A stretch of 64,000 nucleotides of DNA, from the NCBI GenBank assembly GCA_017311185.1, contig JAESUZ010005169.1, positions 2,668,501-2,732,500 on the forward strand, written 5' to 3'. How positions within the stretch are numbered: position 1 is the first letter of the stretch; the number at the start of each line of letters is the position of its first letter. Source of the DNA: Proteles cristata cristata. Lineage: Eukaryota > Chordata > Mammalia > Carnivora > Hyaenidae. This document shows positions 53,680-64,000 of this stretch, one piece after another. The notes beneath the pieces are model-generated. The model was not told the DNA's origin. It was given only the letters and a program-made list of their open reading frames with translations, and did no database searches. Both the position numbers and the translations under genes were made by a program.

Positions 53680-56347
53680 ATCTAAAATATCCATTTTCAA
53701 AAAAAATTACCAAACATGCAAAGAAACAGGAAAGCATGACTAATACATTGGAAAAAAAAAATGCAGGCAAAAAAAACTTTCTATAAGAGCAACCAGATGT
53801 TGGATTTAAAAGCAGAAAGAAACCTCTGAAGCAGACATTATAGTCAAGAAACCAAAGCAAACCATGATTAAATATATAAAGCAAGTTTTGATGACAAAGT
53901 TGTATCAGGTAGAGAATATGAGTAAAGAAATAGAAATTATAAACAAGAAGCAAATGAAAACTCTGGAGACCAAAAGTAGAATAATTCAAGTGAGCAATTC
54001 ATTAGAGGGGCTCAATGGTAGAATTTGAACAGCCAGAAGAAAGAATCAATGAACTCAGAGATAGATCAACGGAGATGATGTGTAATCCTCAGAATAAAAA
54101 CTGAAAAGAAAAAAAATGTACAAAGAATAATACAAAAACGTGAGATACATTTAAGCCCACTAATGAATATATAATGCAAATATCAGGAGAGGAGAAATAA
54201 AAGGAGTAGAAAAAATATTCAAATAAATGATTAATGAAAACTTCTCATGTTTTTGAAAAATACTAATTTCATATCCAGGGAGCTCAACAAATTCCAAATA
54301 GAATAACTGCAAAAAGATGAATAAGCAGATACATCATAGTAAACATAATGAAACAAAAGATGAGAAAAATCTTGAAAGCAGAAAAAGAAAAAGCACTCAT
54401 CATTTACAAGAGAACCCCAAGAGAGTAAAAAGCTGACCTAGTGAAAATAATGGAATACAGAGGCAGAGCAAGAACATATTCAAAGAGCTCAAGGGAAAAT
54501 AAATCTGATAACAAATAATTCTATATCCAGTAAAGCTATCTTTTAAGAATTGTTAAAAAAATTAAAATCCAGAAAAACAAAAACAGATCAGTTATCACTA
54601 ACAGAACTGTCTTATGATAAGTATTAAAGGAAGTTCATTAGGGTGAAAGCAACTGACCAGACAGTTGCATATAATTAAAATTCATATGAATAAACAAAGA
54701 AGTCCTATAACGGCAATGAGGTAATTATAAAGGACAGTACAAATGCATATTTCATCTTTCTTTCTCAACTGATTAAAAAACAATTATATCTAACAATCCT
54801 ATATAAATAACCATTACATAAAACAATACAAATAGTGTGCCTAGGGCATACACAAATGTAACATATCTACCAAGGAAGCAAAAACAGGTTGGTGGGAAGC
54901 AAAGATGATCTAAGGACATACCTATAGACTGTTACTTGAATCCACAAGAACAAGTAAAAAGAGCAAAAAAGGATAGATAAAATTAACAAAACAATAACTA
55001 TATACTTCCTCCCCTTTCTTCTGTTGGCTACTATAAAGACCTGAAATTATATAGTGTATCAGGTAAGTTTGTAACATTTAGGAATAGAATATGTGTAACA
55101 ACAATAGAACTAAAAAGGGACTAAAGGGACTAGAGCTACATAAGAGTAACATTTCTATTATCTCACTGGAATTACATTAGTATACATCTGAAGCTGATAC
55201 TGATAAGTTATGATGTACACAGAAAACTCTAGAGCAACCACTTAGGAAATAACTCAAAAACTGTGGTGAAAAATCATTAAAGAAAATGCTACATTATAAC
55301 ATATTAATGCAAGAGAAACCAGTAAAGGGATAATACAGGGGGAAAAAAAGACATAAGACACATAGTAACCAAAAAGTAAAATGGTAAACATAAATCTAAC
55401 AATATCATATTAACTAAGTGTAAATGTTTTAAAAATTCAATAAATAAAACAGAGACTGTCAGTCTGAACTTTAAAAAAAAAGGATGTGACTATATATTGT
55501 CTACAAATATACATCTACACATATAAATGCCTTAAAACTAAAAGAATATGAAAAGATGGTACCATGCAGACAGCAATCACAAGAAAACTAGGGTGTCTAT
55601 ACTAACATCAGACAAAACAGACAATTAAGACAATATATTGTAGTGTGCATGAAAAGAGATATTTTGTAAAGGTAAAAGTGTCAATTCATCAGGAAGATAT
55701 AACAATTATAAACATATATGCACCTAATAATAAGAATATATGGAGAAAAAATACATGAAGAAAAAAACTGAAATGAAAGGAGAAATAAAAAAAAAAATTA
55801 GCAATTCATGCAAAGACCTCAATATTCTTCTTTCAATTATAGATAATAAATAGAAAAACTACGCAGATCAACAAGTGAACAGAAGACTTACGACTACAAA
55901 CCAACTAGATGTATTATCTATAGAACACCACACCAACAACAGCTAAAGACATATACATCTCAAGTGCACATGGAACATTCTCCAGGATGGACTATATACT
56001 AGGTCATAAAGCAACAAATTTAAAAGATAAAATAATACAAATTGTTCTGGCCCAAATGAAATAAAATTAGAAAAAAGTTATTTGAATTAAATCACAAATA
56101 TATTAATATTAAACAACATGCTCTTAAATAACTAGTTAATAAAGAAGTCAAAAAAGAATATTAGTAAAACCCTGAGATGAATGGAAATGAAGTTAAACAT
56201 ACCAGAATTAATGTGATCTAGCACACAGTAATAAATTTATAGCTATTTTTGCATATATTAAAAAGAGAAGAAAGACCTTACTCAAATCAGTAATCTAACT
56301 TTCTACTCTAAGGAACTGGAAAACACCAAACTAAATTTACGGGAAGC

Positions 56348-56352
56348 AAAAA

Positions 56353-56395
<43 letters not shown>

Positions 56396-56397
56396 AA
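56348..56397 (+). repeat. (AAAT)n microsatellite
   Basis: About twelve units of AAAT/TAAA, followed by an A-rich run to about 56430, within old L1 ORF2 sequence. Confidence 0.95.
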
Positions 56398-56570
56398 CCA
56401 AAAAAAAAAAAAAAGAAAGAAAAAGAAAAAAGAGAAATAATTGGAAAGGAAACTAAGGAAATAGATAAGCAGTAGACAATAGAAAATACTAGTAAAACCA
56501 AAATTGGTTCTTTCAAAAATCAATGAAGTTGACAAACCTCTAGTGAGACTGATAATGAAATACAAAGACA

Positions 56571-56799
56571 GGGGCGCCTGGGTGGCTTAGTCAGTTAAGC
56601 GTCCGACTTTCACTTAGGTCATGATCTCGTGGTTCATGGGTTCGAACCCCGCATCGGGCTCTGTGCTGACTGCCAGGTCAGAGCCTGGAGCCTGTTTCAG
56701 TCTGTCACTCCCTCTCTCTCTGACCCTCCCCTGCTCATGATGTCTCACTCTCCCTCTCTCTCTCTCCTAGAAATAAATAAAACATTAAAAAAAAAAAAA
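56571..56799 (+). mobile_element. Young felid SINE nested in old L1
   Basis: GGGGCGCCTGGGTGGCTTAG head; GAAATACAAAGACAG before it and GAAATACAAAAGACAG after it, a duplication with one extra A. Confidence 0.96.
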
Positions 56800-57221
56800 G
56801 AAATACAAAAGACAGAGAGAAGACTCAAATTACCAAAATCTGAAATGAACAAATTATACAACTTCAATGAAATGGACAATTTTCTAGACAGAGACAACTA
56901 ACCAAAAGCAACATAAAAAGTAGATAACCTGAATACACCTCTAACAGTAAAGAGATTAAACTAGTCATCAAAAAGCTACCTGCGAAGAACAATGCATCAC
57001 TATCAATGGAATCACTGCTGACTTTACCAAACATTTAAGGAGTAAACTCCAATTACTCACAAACTTTTTCACAAAATAGAAGAGGAGGGGAAAATCCCCA
57101 ACCCATTTTATACCCTGAGAACAAATCCAAACAAAGATATTATAACAGGAGAAAACTATACAAATATCTCTTTTCAATATGGATGCAAAAAATTACTAAC
57201 ACCATATGTGAAGATTAACTT

Positions 57222-57408
57222 GGGATGCCTGGGTGGCTCAGTCAGTTAAGTGTCTTATTCTTGATCTCCACTAAGGTAATGACATCACAGTTCATGGTTT
57301 CTACACTGATAGTGCGGAGCCTGCTTGGGATCTCTGTCTCTACCTCTTCTCTCTGCTCCTGCCCCCTTGTGTGCTCTCTTGCTCTCAAATAAAAACTTAA
57401 AAAAAAAT
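57222..57408 (+). mobile_element. Older SINE nested in old L1
   Basis: GGGATGCCTGGGTGGCTCAG head, a shorter middle with GCGGAGCCTGCTTGGGATCT, AAATAAAAACTTAAAA tail. Flanks share ATTAACT only. Confidence 0.9.
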
Positions 57409-57699
57409 TAACTCAAAATGGACCAACAACTTAACACTAAGTGCTAAAGTGATAAAACTCTTAAAAGAAAACATGAAGCAAATCTTCATCATCTTTGATT
57501 TGGCAATGGATTCTTAGATATGACACCAAAAGCACAAGCCAAAAAAAAAAAAACAAAACAAAAACAAAACAAACAAACAAAAAAACCCCACAGGATTTCA
57601 TTAAAATAAAAACTTGTGCTTCAAAGGATACTCTCAAGAAAATGAAAATACAGATTTTAAGTGGAATAGTTGTTCAGAATTATAACTGTATATAGTAAA

Positions 57700-57815
57700 A
57701 AGGATATTTAGAGTCAGAAGAGCTAGATTATGTTCGAGGCTCCCACTTTTAATGCCAGGGTGACCTTAATCAAGCTACTTTTCTAAATCACAATTCCTAT
57801 TCTGTAAAAGTTGAC
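57700..57815 (+). repeat. MIR fragment
   Basis: GGGTGACCTTAATCAAGCTA and CACAATTCCTATTCTGTAAA match the MIR 5' core order (tGTGACCTTGGGCAAGTtac … CATCTGTAAAATG). Confidence 0.65.
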
Positions 57816-59635
57816 AAATTTTAAACTGTAAAACACCATATAGAAATGTGAAAGATGTATTAAATGTACAGAATAGAGTTGAATTCTAATGCCAAGAACA
57901 TATTTCAACAAATATTCATCCTGTAGAATTACTAACTTCACTAGTCTTTTCTAAATCTGTCCACAGGTGCTTCATCTTTTAAATATTTGGTAATCATGCC
58001 AATAATGGTCCACAAAGCCAATTTCACACAATGTCCTTTTATTTCTTGTCCTTCTTAATGGGAGAAGCACGCAACTTTGGTAGTATTAACTTGTGGCATG
58101 TCTGAATTCAAATAGAACAGTAAATGGAACTTCACTGTTATTATTCTATTTATACTCATCATCATCAAACACCGGTGATCTTTCACACTCATAACTTCCT
58201 TGGTATATTTTTATTGCACAGGATTAATGTCTTCTTCCTGTTACTTTAAAAATTATGATTAGTAATTAAATATGTAAAATAATAATCAAAGAATGAATCA
58301 ATAGTGAATTAATAAGAAGGACAGATTGACCATTCAGAGCACCTAGGATTATATGGTAATTAATTAAGGCATGCACATACTATAGTGGAGTCCCTCAGAG
58401 ATGCTATTATGAGAACAAGACCATTGCCATGGGAGAATAACTATAATGAGATTGTATGTTATAATATTGTAATTAAAATATTCAAGTGAAGATAGCTATT
58501 TTCTATTATAATTTATTTTTCCCCAGAATATAAAATCTGTCCATAATACACAAACATTTATTCCCTATAATATCTTAAGAGCTTGTTTCATTGTCCAACT
58601 ATTATATATTAAAATTTGGAATATATTCTGATGCTGTCTTAAAATTAAGTCATACAAAAATGGTTTTCCACAACATCTTCCACAAATTTAGAGAGAGTCT
58701 AACCAAAAGCCATGCATTCTTTGCAGTTCACATATTGTTTGCTGAACAAAGAGTTGAACAGACTAGTTACTAACTGGCTTTTTAAGCTTTGTGATTGAGA
58801 CTCAGAAAACTTTAACAAGACTGCATAAATAAGACAAGTAACATAGTAGTAAACTGTCTCCTTGACCAAAATCTGAGAAAAAAGCTTAAATATAATATTC
58901 CAAGTTATTTCCTTTATGCTTTTGAGTGACATATAGACTGCATTCATAACATTAACTTACATAAATATAAGAACTTAAGAGGGTATTTAAAAACTCATAT
59001 ACATATTAAGTTTAATGATAAATACCCTAAACTATTATTTGTAAAAACTGCACAAAGTTACCTAATTAAGTAGAACATGCAGCTCCAAGTAAATTCACAC
59101 AATTCTCTCCCTGTCAAAAATGCTATTCTGAAATTTATAAGAAGAAATGTATTTAGGGCCCCTGTGCTCACATGGTATCTGGGACTCAAGTAGTATCAAG
59201 GTCTAAAACAAACAAACAAACAAACTAGCATTGTCAATACTCAAATAGTCTCTATCTGCAATTTTTAGGCACTGAGAAACTTATTTAGCCTATATCATTA
59301 AACAATATATTGATAAAACTTTCCTCAATTGCTTCTACTCACAGAAAATATGGATTGGTCATTATTATTCCATGTTCTTGTCGGTTTACCATTTCTTGGA
59401 TCTGCTCTATGATTCCATTAAATACACATGCATTAGGACTCTGCCCTCAGCAAAAATCCAGAAGCAAGAAAGTCTCCCCATTTACAGATAATTAAGAACT
59501 TTTATTAATGCATACTACAAATTTTTTTTAAGTTTTCCAATATTCACTAAAGCAATTTATTCTCACAACAATACTTTGAGAGTCTTATTAATTTATGGCA
59601 TAGGTTGAGAGAAAGAAGTTCATATTATGTATGCC
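57816..59635. other. AT-rich non-coding stretch
   Basis: No gene or repeat recognised; contains a short (CAAA)n run at about 59206-59224. Confidence 0.35.
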
Positions 59636-59639
59636 ATGA

Positions 59640-59930
59640 CAAAGAGATTGAATTTTAAGAGCAATGGGAGCTATTTTCAAGTTTAAAGTAGGAGAGTGAC
59701 ATGGTATGATGTACATTTAAATAACACTATGACACCGGGAAAACGTTAGAGTTAACAGAAGTGTGTGCATTGTAATAGTCTAGTTTAAATGGCACCCATT
59801 CCTGGAACAGAGCCCAGTGAGATGCAGAGATAGAACAAGTCTGATTTCTATTTGGAGGCAGAACCAGCAAGACTTGATGATGGATTAATATGAAAGGGAA
59901 GAGAATATATCTTAGTGTTGAAGCTTAAGC
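59640..59930 (-). repeat. Possible L2-like LINE remnant
   Basis: GGAGAGTGACATGGTATGAT, GCATTGTAATAGTCTAGTTT and AAGACTTGATGATGGATTAA look like the complement of the same ancient element proposed at 38215-38480. Family call is tentative. Confidence 0.4.
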
Positions 59931-60199
59931 AAAGGAAAGAATCACCACATTTTATAGCTAGAAGAAACTAAGAAAATCAAATGTATAGGGACAATCAAGA
60001 GCTCTGTCGTTTCTATGCTTCAAATGATTAGACACTGCCCAGTACAGCAGCCACTAACCTCAGGTAGCTGTTGAGCACTCAAAATGTGAACAGACAAAAT
60101 TGAAATAATAGTAGTGAAAAACATACAATGAATTATGAAAACATCATATAAAAATAAACTAAAACATATAATTAATATTTTATTTTGATTCCAATTTCT

Positions 60200-60418
60200 T
60201 TTTTATTTTTTTAACATTTATTTATTTTTGAAGAGACAGAGAGAGACACAGCACAAGCAGAGGAGGAGCAGAGGGAGGGGAACACAGAGAACCCAAAGGA
60301 GGCTCCAGGCTCTGAGTTGTCTGCACAGAATCTGATGTGCTGTCCAGACTCACATACTGTGAGATCATGATCTGAGCTGAAGTTGGACGATTAACTGACT
60401 GAGCTATCCAGGTACCCA
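60200..60418 (-). mobile_element. Diverged felid SINE
   Basis: AACATTTATTTATTTTTGAA, GGAGGCTCCAGGCTCTGAGT, GAGATCATGATCTGAGCTGA, GAGCTATCCAGGTACCC. Imperfect duplicates TTGATTCCAATTT and TTGATTCTAATTT flank it. Confidence 0.93.
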
Positions 60419-60700
60419 TATTGATTCTAATTTTAAATGATATTTTGGAAATATTCAATTATGTAAACATTAAAATGAATAATGAAATTTTAAATGACTC
60501 TGGGGTTCACACTGTACTACTATTGGAAAGACTAGATTAGCCTATGAGCTAAAAATAATGGACAGCTAAAAGTATTGGTTAAATTCGTTTTTATTTTATT
60601 AAACTTACAATAATGTGTCTATACACATGTACAAAGACTAAGTGAAGAGAGCCATTCGTTAAATCTATAACATCTATTTCTTGTAGAAAACATTTTTCTA

Positions 60701-60914
60701 GGGGCACCTGGGTGGCTTAGTCGGTTAAGCGTCCGACTTTCGCTTAGGACATGATCTCGGGGTTCGTGGGTTCGAGCCCCACGTCAGGCTCTGTGCTGAC
60801 TACCAGCTCAGAGCCTGGAGACTGTTTCAGTCTGTGACTCCCTCTCTCTCTCTGACCCTCCCCTGCTCATGCTGTCTCTCTCTCTCTCTCTCTCCTAGAA
60901 ATAAATTTAAAAAA
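60701..60914 (+). mobile_element. Young felid SINE
   Basis: GGGGCACCTGGGTGGCTTAG head, GGGTTCGTGGGTTCGAGCCC, AAATAAATTTAAAAA tail, duplicate TTTTTCTA on both sides. About 200 bp upstream of the L1 5' end. Confidence 0.95.
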
Positions 60915-61110
60915 ATTTTTTTTCTAAGTTACAAAATGTGTGTTAGCATTTTTGAAGAGTATTTCTCACATGAAAGCCAAAGTATGGTGTTATCTTCCCA
61001 TTCAAAAAAATTAATCAGGAAAAATTTCTCCATTGACTTGCTTTTAAAAATAATATGTTGTTATGTTGCTAACCATTATTTTGTTCTCTTTAAAAATAAA
61101 TACACTTTTG

Positions 61111-63049
61111 GAGGAGGGGGCCAAGATGCCGGAGAAGTAAGGAGCTCCGTACTTGCACTCGTGCCCATACATCACACAGAAAAGATCTGAAGCCATTGGA
61201 AACCTTACAAAACCTGAGAGATTGGGAGAAAAAGGACATAGAATCCACTGAGAAAGCCTTCTAAAGTCAGTGCGAACCGGGGAAGATAAAATCGGGCCGG
61301 GATCAGAGACTCCAGGGTGGGAGGGGATCCCCCTCTACCCTCTACGGAGAGTGAGATGGGAAAAGGAGAAAGTCCAAAACAGAAAAACCTCCGCTTGGGG
61401 GGGGAAACCTCCGCTCAGTGCACAGAAAGACCGTACTTGCCAAATACCTGCACACCAGGTCCCCTCACGCCAACTGGTCCTGGGGGGAGCTGAGCACACA
61501 AACTGCTTCTTTGTGCTGGTTCTTGGAGGCAGGACTTCAGAGTGGTGGCGCGCCTGCCGCCATTGTAGCTCCCAGTCAACTGGGAGCCCTGAAAGAGCCG
61601 CGCAGACACTGTGCGTCCGCGCTCGTGGCTGGCTGGAACTCGAGACGGAAGGCAAACAACTAAAAACTGGGAAATGAGCCTGTGAGTTCGGGTTTCGGGT
61701 GACGAGCCATAGAGGGACCTGGTTTTCCTCACTCCAGCGGGCTCAGGCTCAGCGCACCCGGCAGGCAAGCCCCGGCCCATGCGCGCCAGCCGGACCCAGA
61801 AAAGGAAGCAGCAATTCTGACTCCAGCCCCAGAGCACAGCAGGGGACCTGGAATTGCCCCAGGGGGTTGCCTGGTAAGCTGTAAGGCACTTTCAGCGGGG
61901 CGCACGGACTGGGATTTGGAGATTGGAACTGGCCTGGGTTGAAGGGTGCAACCAACTTCGGCTGCGCCCCCGGTACGAGGAGTTTACACGCCCAAAAGAG
62001 CGAAGTGCAGCGCTTGGTTCAAGAAGGGACTGAAACACCACCACTCTCCTCCCCACAGCCGCCAAGACAGAGCTCCCGCCTGAGGCATCGGATCACGCCA
62101 CGCCCATCCCTGCCTGAAAGCTGCCCTCCTCCCTTTTTTTTTTCCTTTTTTTTTCCTTTTTTTGTTTTTTTCCGTTTTATTTCTTTTTCTTTCTTTTTTC
62201 CCCCCTTTTTTCTCTTTCTTTTTTCTTCTTCTTTCTCTTTTCTCTTTTTTCCCCAAAACACTGACCTGACTAACCGTGGTTGACAGCTTGTTTAAACAAT
62301 CATGAGTCCATTCTGTAAATGTAAATTCTACACCTACTGACATTTTCAGCTCTTTCTCTCAGGAGTAATTAGACTATATAGTTTCTTTGGATTATTCCAG
62401 CACCTTTCTCTCACCTATCCAACCATATTCTACCCTTTACCTCTTTGAATAAAGCTTCTTATCCCTTCTGCCTGTTCATTCTATTTCCAATTGTGCCTCA
62501 TCCCGCCCCGCCTTCTCTCTCTTCCTCTATGCTCTTCAACCAGCACTGATACACAAGCCTATTTAACTATAGCTGGGAAATCCAGGTATATGCTTTAAAC
62601 CGTTCTTTGTCCATCGGATTTCTTCTTTTTTCCTTTTCTTTTCCCCTTTTTGACCCTTTTATGTATTTTATACTCCATATTATTCGCCCTCCCTCCTATG
62701 TCTTTTCTCTTAACTTTTTCGTTTTCCCTCTCGCTTTGCATGTTAGTTGAATTAGCCTGTGCGTTTGTGTGCTCCTGCTCCCTGTGTGTTTGTCTGTCTG
62801 TTTTCTTTTCCAGGGCTACCTCAAGAAACAAGCCAGAGTACACAAGGTGGAGAGTACCAAATATCACTACAAATAGGAAAATAAAATAACCAAGGTCCCA
62901 ACAAGACAGACTAAGGGATACCATTCAAAAAACACTCTCTGAAAGGATTGGGCTTGGAAAGTCAGAGTCTTCTTGGATATAGCAGCGCTCATAGAAACAG
63001 AGAGCATAATAGGTCTTTAAAACCAACAAGAGCCTGAAAGCAAACTAAA
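61111..63049 (+). mobile_element. L1 5' UTR/promoter of a full-length-type carnivore L1
   Basis: Begins GAGGAGGGGGCCAAGATGCC after AT-rich host DNA. The CCAAGATG near the first base resembles the YY1 site at the start of human L1. GC content jumps (about 61.3-62.1 kb, many CpG), a second GCCGCCATTGTAGC lies at 61556, and a pyrimidine-rich tract covers 62128-62262, leading to ORF1. This arrangement, with ORF1 following at 63050, supports a complete 5' end. Open frames of 60-140 codons in both directions here are likely by-products of high GC. The element extends past the right edge. Confidence 0.9.
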
Positions 63050-63948
63050 ATGATGAAACAAAAGAGCTCTCCTCCAAAGAAACTCCAAGCAGAAATGACA
63101 GCTAATGAACTGCTCAAAACAAAAACAGATATCAGCAGCATAACTGAACAAGATTTTAATAATAATGGTAAAATTAATAGCTGGGCTTGAAAAAAAACAT
63201 AGGGGACATCAAAGAAACTATGGCTACAGACAGAATGGAAAATAAAAATAGGCATGAAGAATTAAAAAATGCGATAAATGAGATCCATAATAAATTAGAG
63301 GCCTCCAATGCACGGATTGAAGAGGCAGAAAGGAGAATAAGTGATTTAGAAGACACCATTCTAGAAAAACAAGAAGCTGACAAAAAAAGAGACAAACTGA
63401 TCCAGGAACAGGAAAGAAGAATTCGAGAGCAGAGCTATATGGTCAAAAGCAACAATATCTGTATCATAGGAATCCCAGAAGAGGAAGAGAGAGGGAAAGG
63501 TGCTGAAGGAGTCCTGGAACAAATTATAACAGAGAACTTCCCTGACCTGGAGAAGGAAGTAAATGTGGAAATACAAGAGGCTCAGAGGACTCCCCTCAGA
63601 CGTAACTTGAATCGATCATCTGCACGACATATCATCGCAAAAATGGCAAAATACAAGGACAAGGAGAGAATTTTGAAAGCAGCCAGGGAGAAAAGGGCCC
63701 TAACATACAAAGGGAAACCTATCAGAGTGGTGACAGATCTATCTACTGAAACTTGGCAGGCCAGAAAGGAATGACAGGAGATCTACAATGTGATGAACAG
63801 TAAAAATGTGCAGCCATGAATCCTCTATCCAGCAAGCCTGTTATTCAAAATAGAAGGAGAGATAAAAACCTTTCCAAATAAAGAGAAATTGAAAGAATTT
63901 GTCACCACGAAGCTAGCCCTACAAGAAATCCTGAGGGGGATGCTCTGA
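63050..63948 (+). pseudogene. L1 ORF1, broken by frameshift and two stops
   Basis: ORF1p is the RNA-binding trimeric chaperone of LINE-1 particles. The frame opens at a double ATG (63050, 63053) and runs to a TGA at 63188. A one-base frameshift then moves the homologous reading to the frame open to 63774, which lacks a real ATG at its left end. That part shows a heptad coiled coil (EELKNAINEIHNKLEASNARIEE), an RRM-like stretch (NNICIIGIPEEE) and the C-terminal domain (RHIIAKMAKYKDKERILKAA). A TGA at 63772 replaces a tryptophan codon; another at about 63817 (CCATGA) probably came from CGA. Homology continues to the natural stop at 63946-63948. The copy cannot make full ORF1p. Confidence 0.9.
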
Positions 63949-64000
63949 AGGAAAGGTTGCACGGAACAAAGATACCAGAGACACCACGACAAACATGAAC
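63949..64000 (+). mobile_element. L1 inter-ORF spacer, cut by the window edge
   Basis: Short sequence after the ORF1 natural stop. ORF2 would start just beyond; its state cannot be seen. Confidence 0.7.

Larger units (their letters stand above)
53680..57560 (+). mobile_element. Old, long L1 (ORF1 to mid ORF2), decayed
   Basis: ORF1-like text around 53.9-54.5 kb (CCAGAAGAAAGAATCAATGA, TCAGAGATAGATCAACGGAG, CTATATCCAGTAAAGCTATC), then ORF2 endonuclease and later regions: ACTAACATCAGACAAAACAG, CATATATGCACCTAATAATA, CAGGATGGACTATATACTAG, CACAAACTTTTTCACAAAAT. Many stops and frameshifts. Two SINEs and an (AAAT)n repeat interrupt it. The right end (57410-57560) is late ORF2 sequence after a deletion. 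Confidence 0.82.

Noticed and set aside
7412..60914. tRNA genes in the SINE heads
   Set aside because: The heads keep A- and B-box-like motifs but are joined to CT-rich bodies and A-rich tails, and cannot fold as complete tRNAs.
63187..63774. Independent 195-codon gene
   Set aside because: It opens at a TTG, not ATG, and its content is L1 ORF1p; the true start lies upstream in another frame.

Overview
The window is mammalian nuclear DNA, most likely from a cat-family carnivore (Felidae). This rests on about 30 copies of a tRNA-derived carnivore SINE of felid type (head GCGCCTGGGTGGCT, CT-rich middle, AAATAAA-type tail), a carnivore-type LINE-1, and a gene with vertebrate exon-intron structure. 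There are no operons, CRISPR arrays or bacterial features.

Positions 1-4.8 kb hold the 5' part of one protein gene on the minus strand, LRRTM4, a postsynaptic leucine-rich-repeat adhesion protein. A two-exon coding structure can be read directly. ATG+G lies at 3972-3969, followed by a GTAAGT donor. An intron runs from 3968 to 2107. The main coding exon (2106-560) encodes signal peptide, LRR domain, transmembrane segment and most of the cytoplasmic tail. At its end the splice donor GTATGA also reads as Val-stop, so the exon can end as a 518-residue protein (…ECEV) or be spliced to a distal last exon outside the window. The 5' UTR has a weak-context overlapping upstream ORF and two G-run clusters.

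From 4.8 to about 61 kb I see no further gene. It is AT-rich non-coding DNA, either upstream intron or flank of LRRTM4, filled with transposon remains. These are young and old tRNA-derived SINEs on both strands, decayed L1 pieces (about 20.3-21.8, 31.5-34.0, 42.6-44.6, 49.7-52.6 and 53.7-57.7 kb), a well-preserved solo LTR of an endogenous retrovirus (11486-12112, 4-bp target duplication), older LTR remnants (about 6.85-7.2, 8.1-8.7 and 23.35-23.69 kb), MIR, L2, MER20 and MER5A relics, and microsatellites, including a 400-bp purine-only tract at 46.3 kb.

From about 61.11 kb to the right edge lies the 5' end of a full-length-type L1 on the plus strand. It has a GC-rich 5' UTR of about 1.9 kb, then an ORF1 broken by a frameshift and two stop codons. 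ORF2 would begin beyond the window.

I found no convincing undescribed biological system. The most useful observations concern LRRTM4: alternative C-terminus at the splice donor, overlapping uORF, G-quadruplex candidates, and a repeat-poor 5' region. The solo LTR and the L1 5' end come next.
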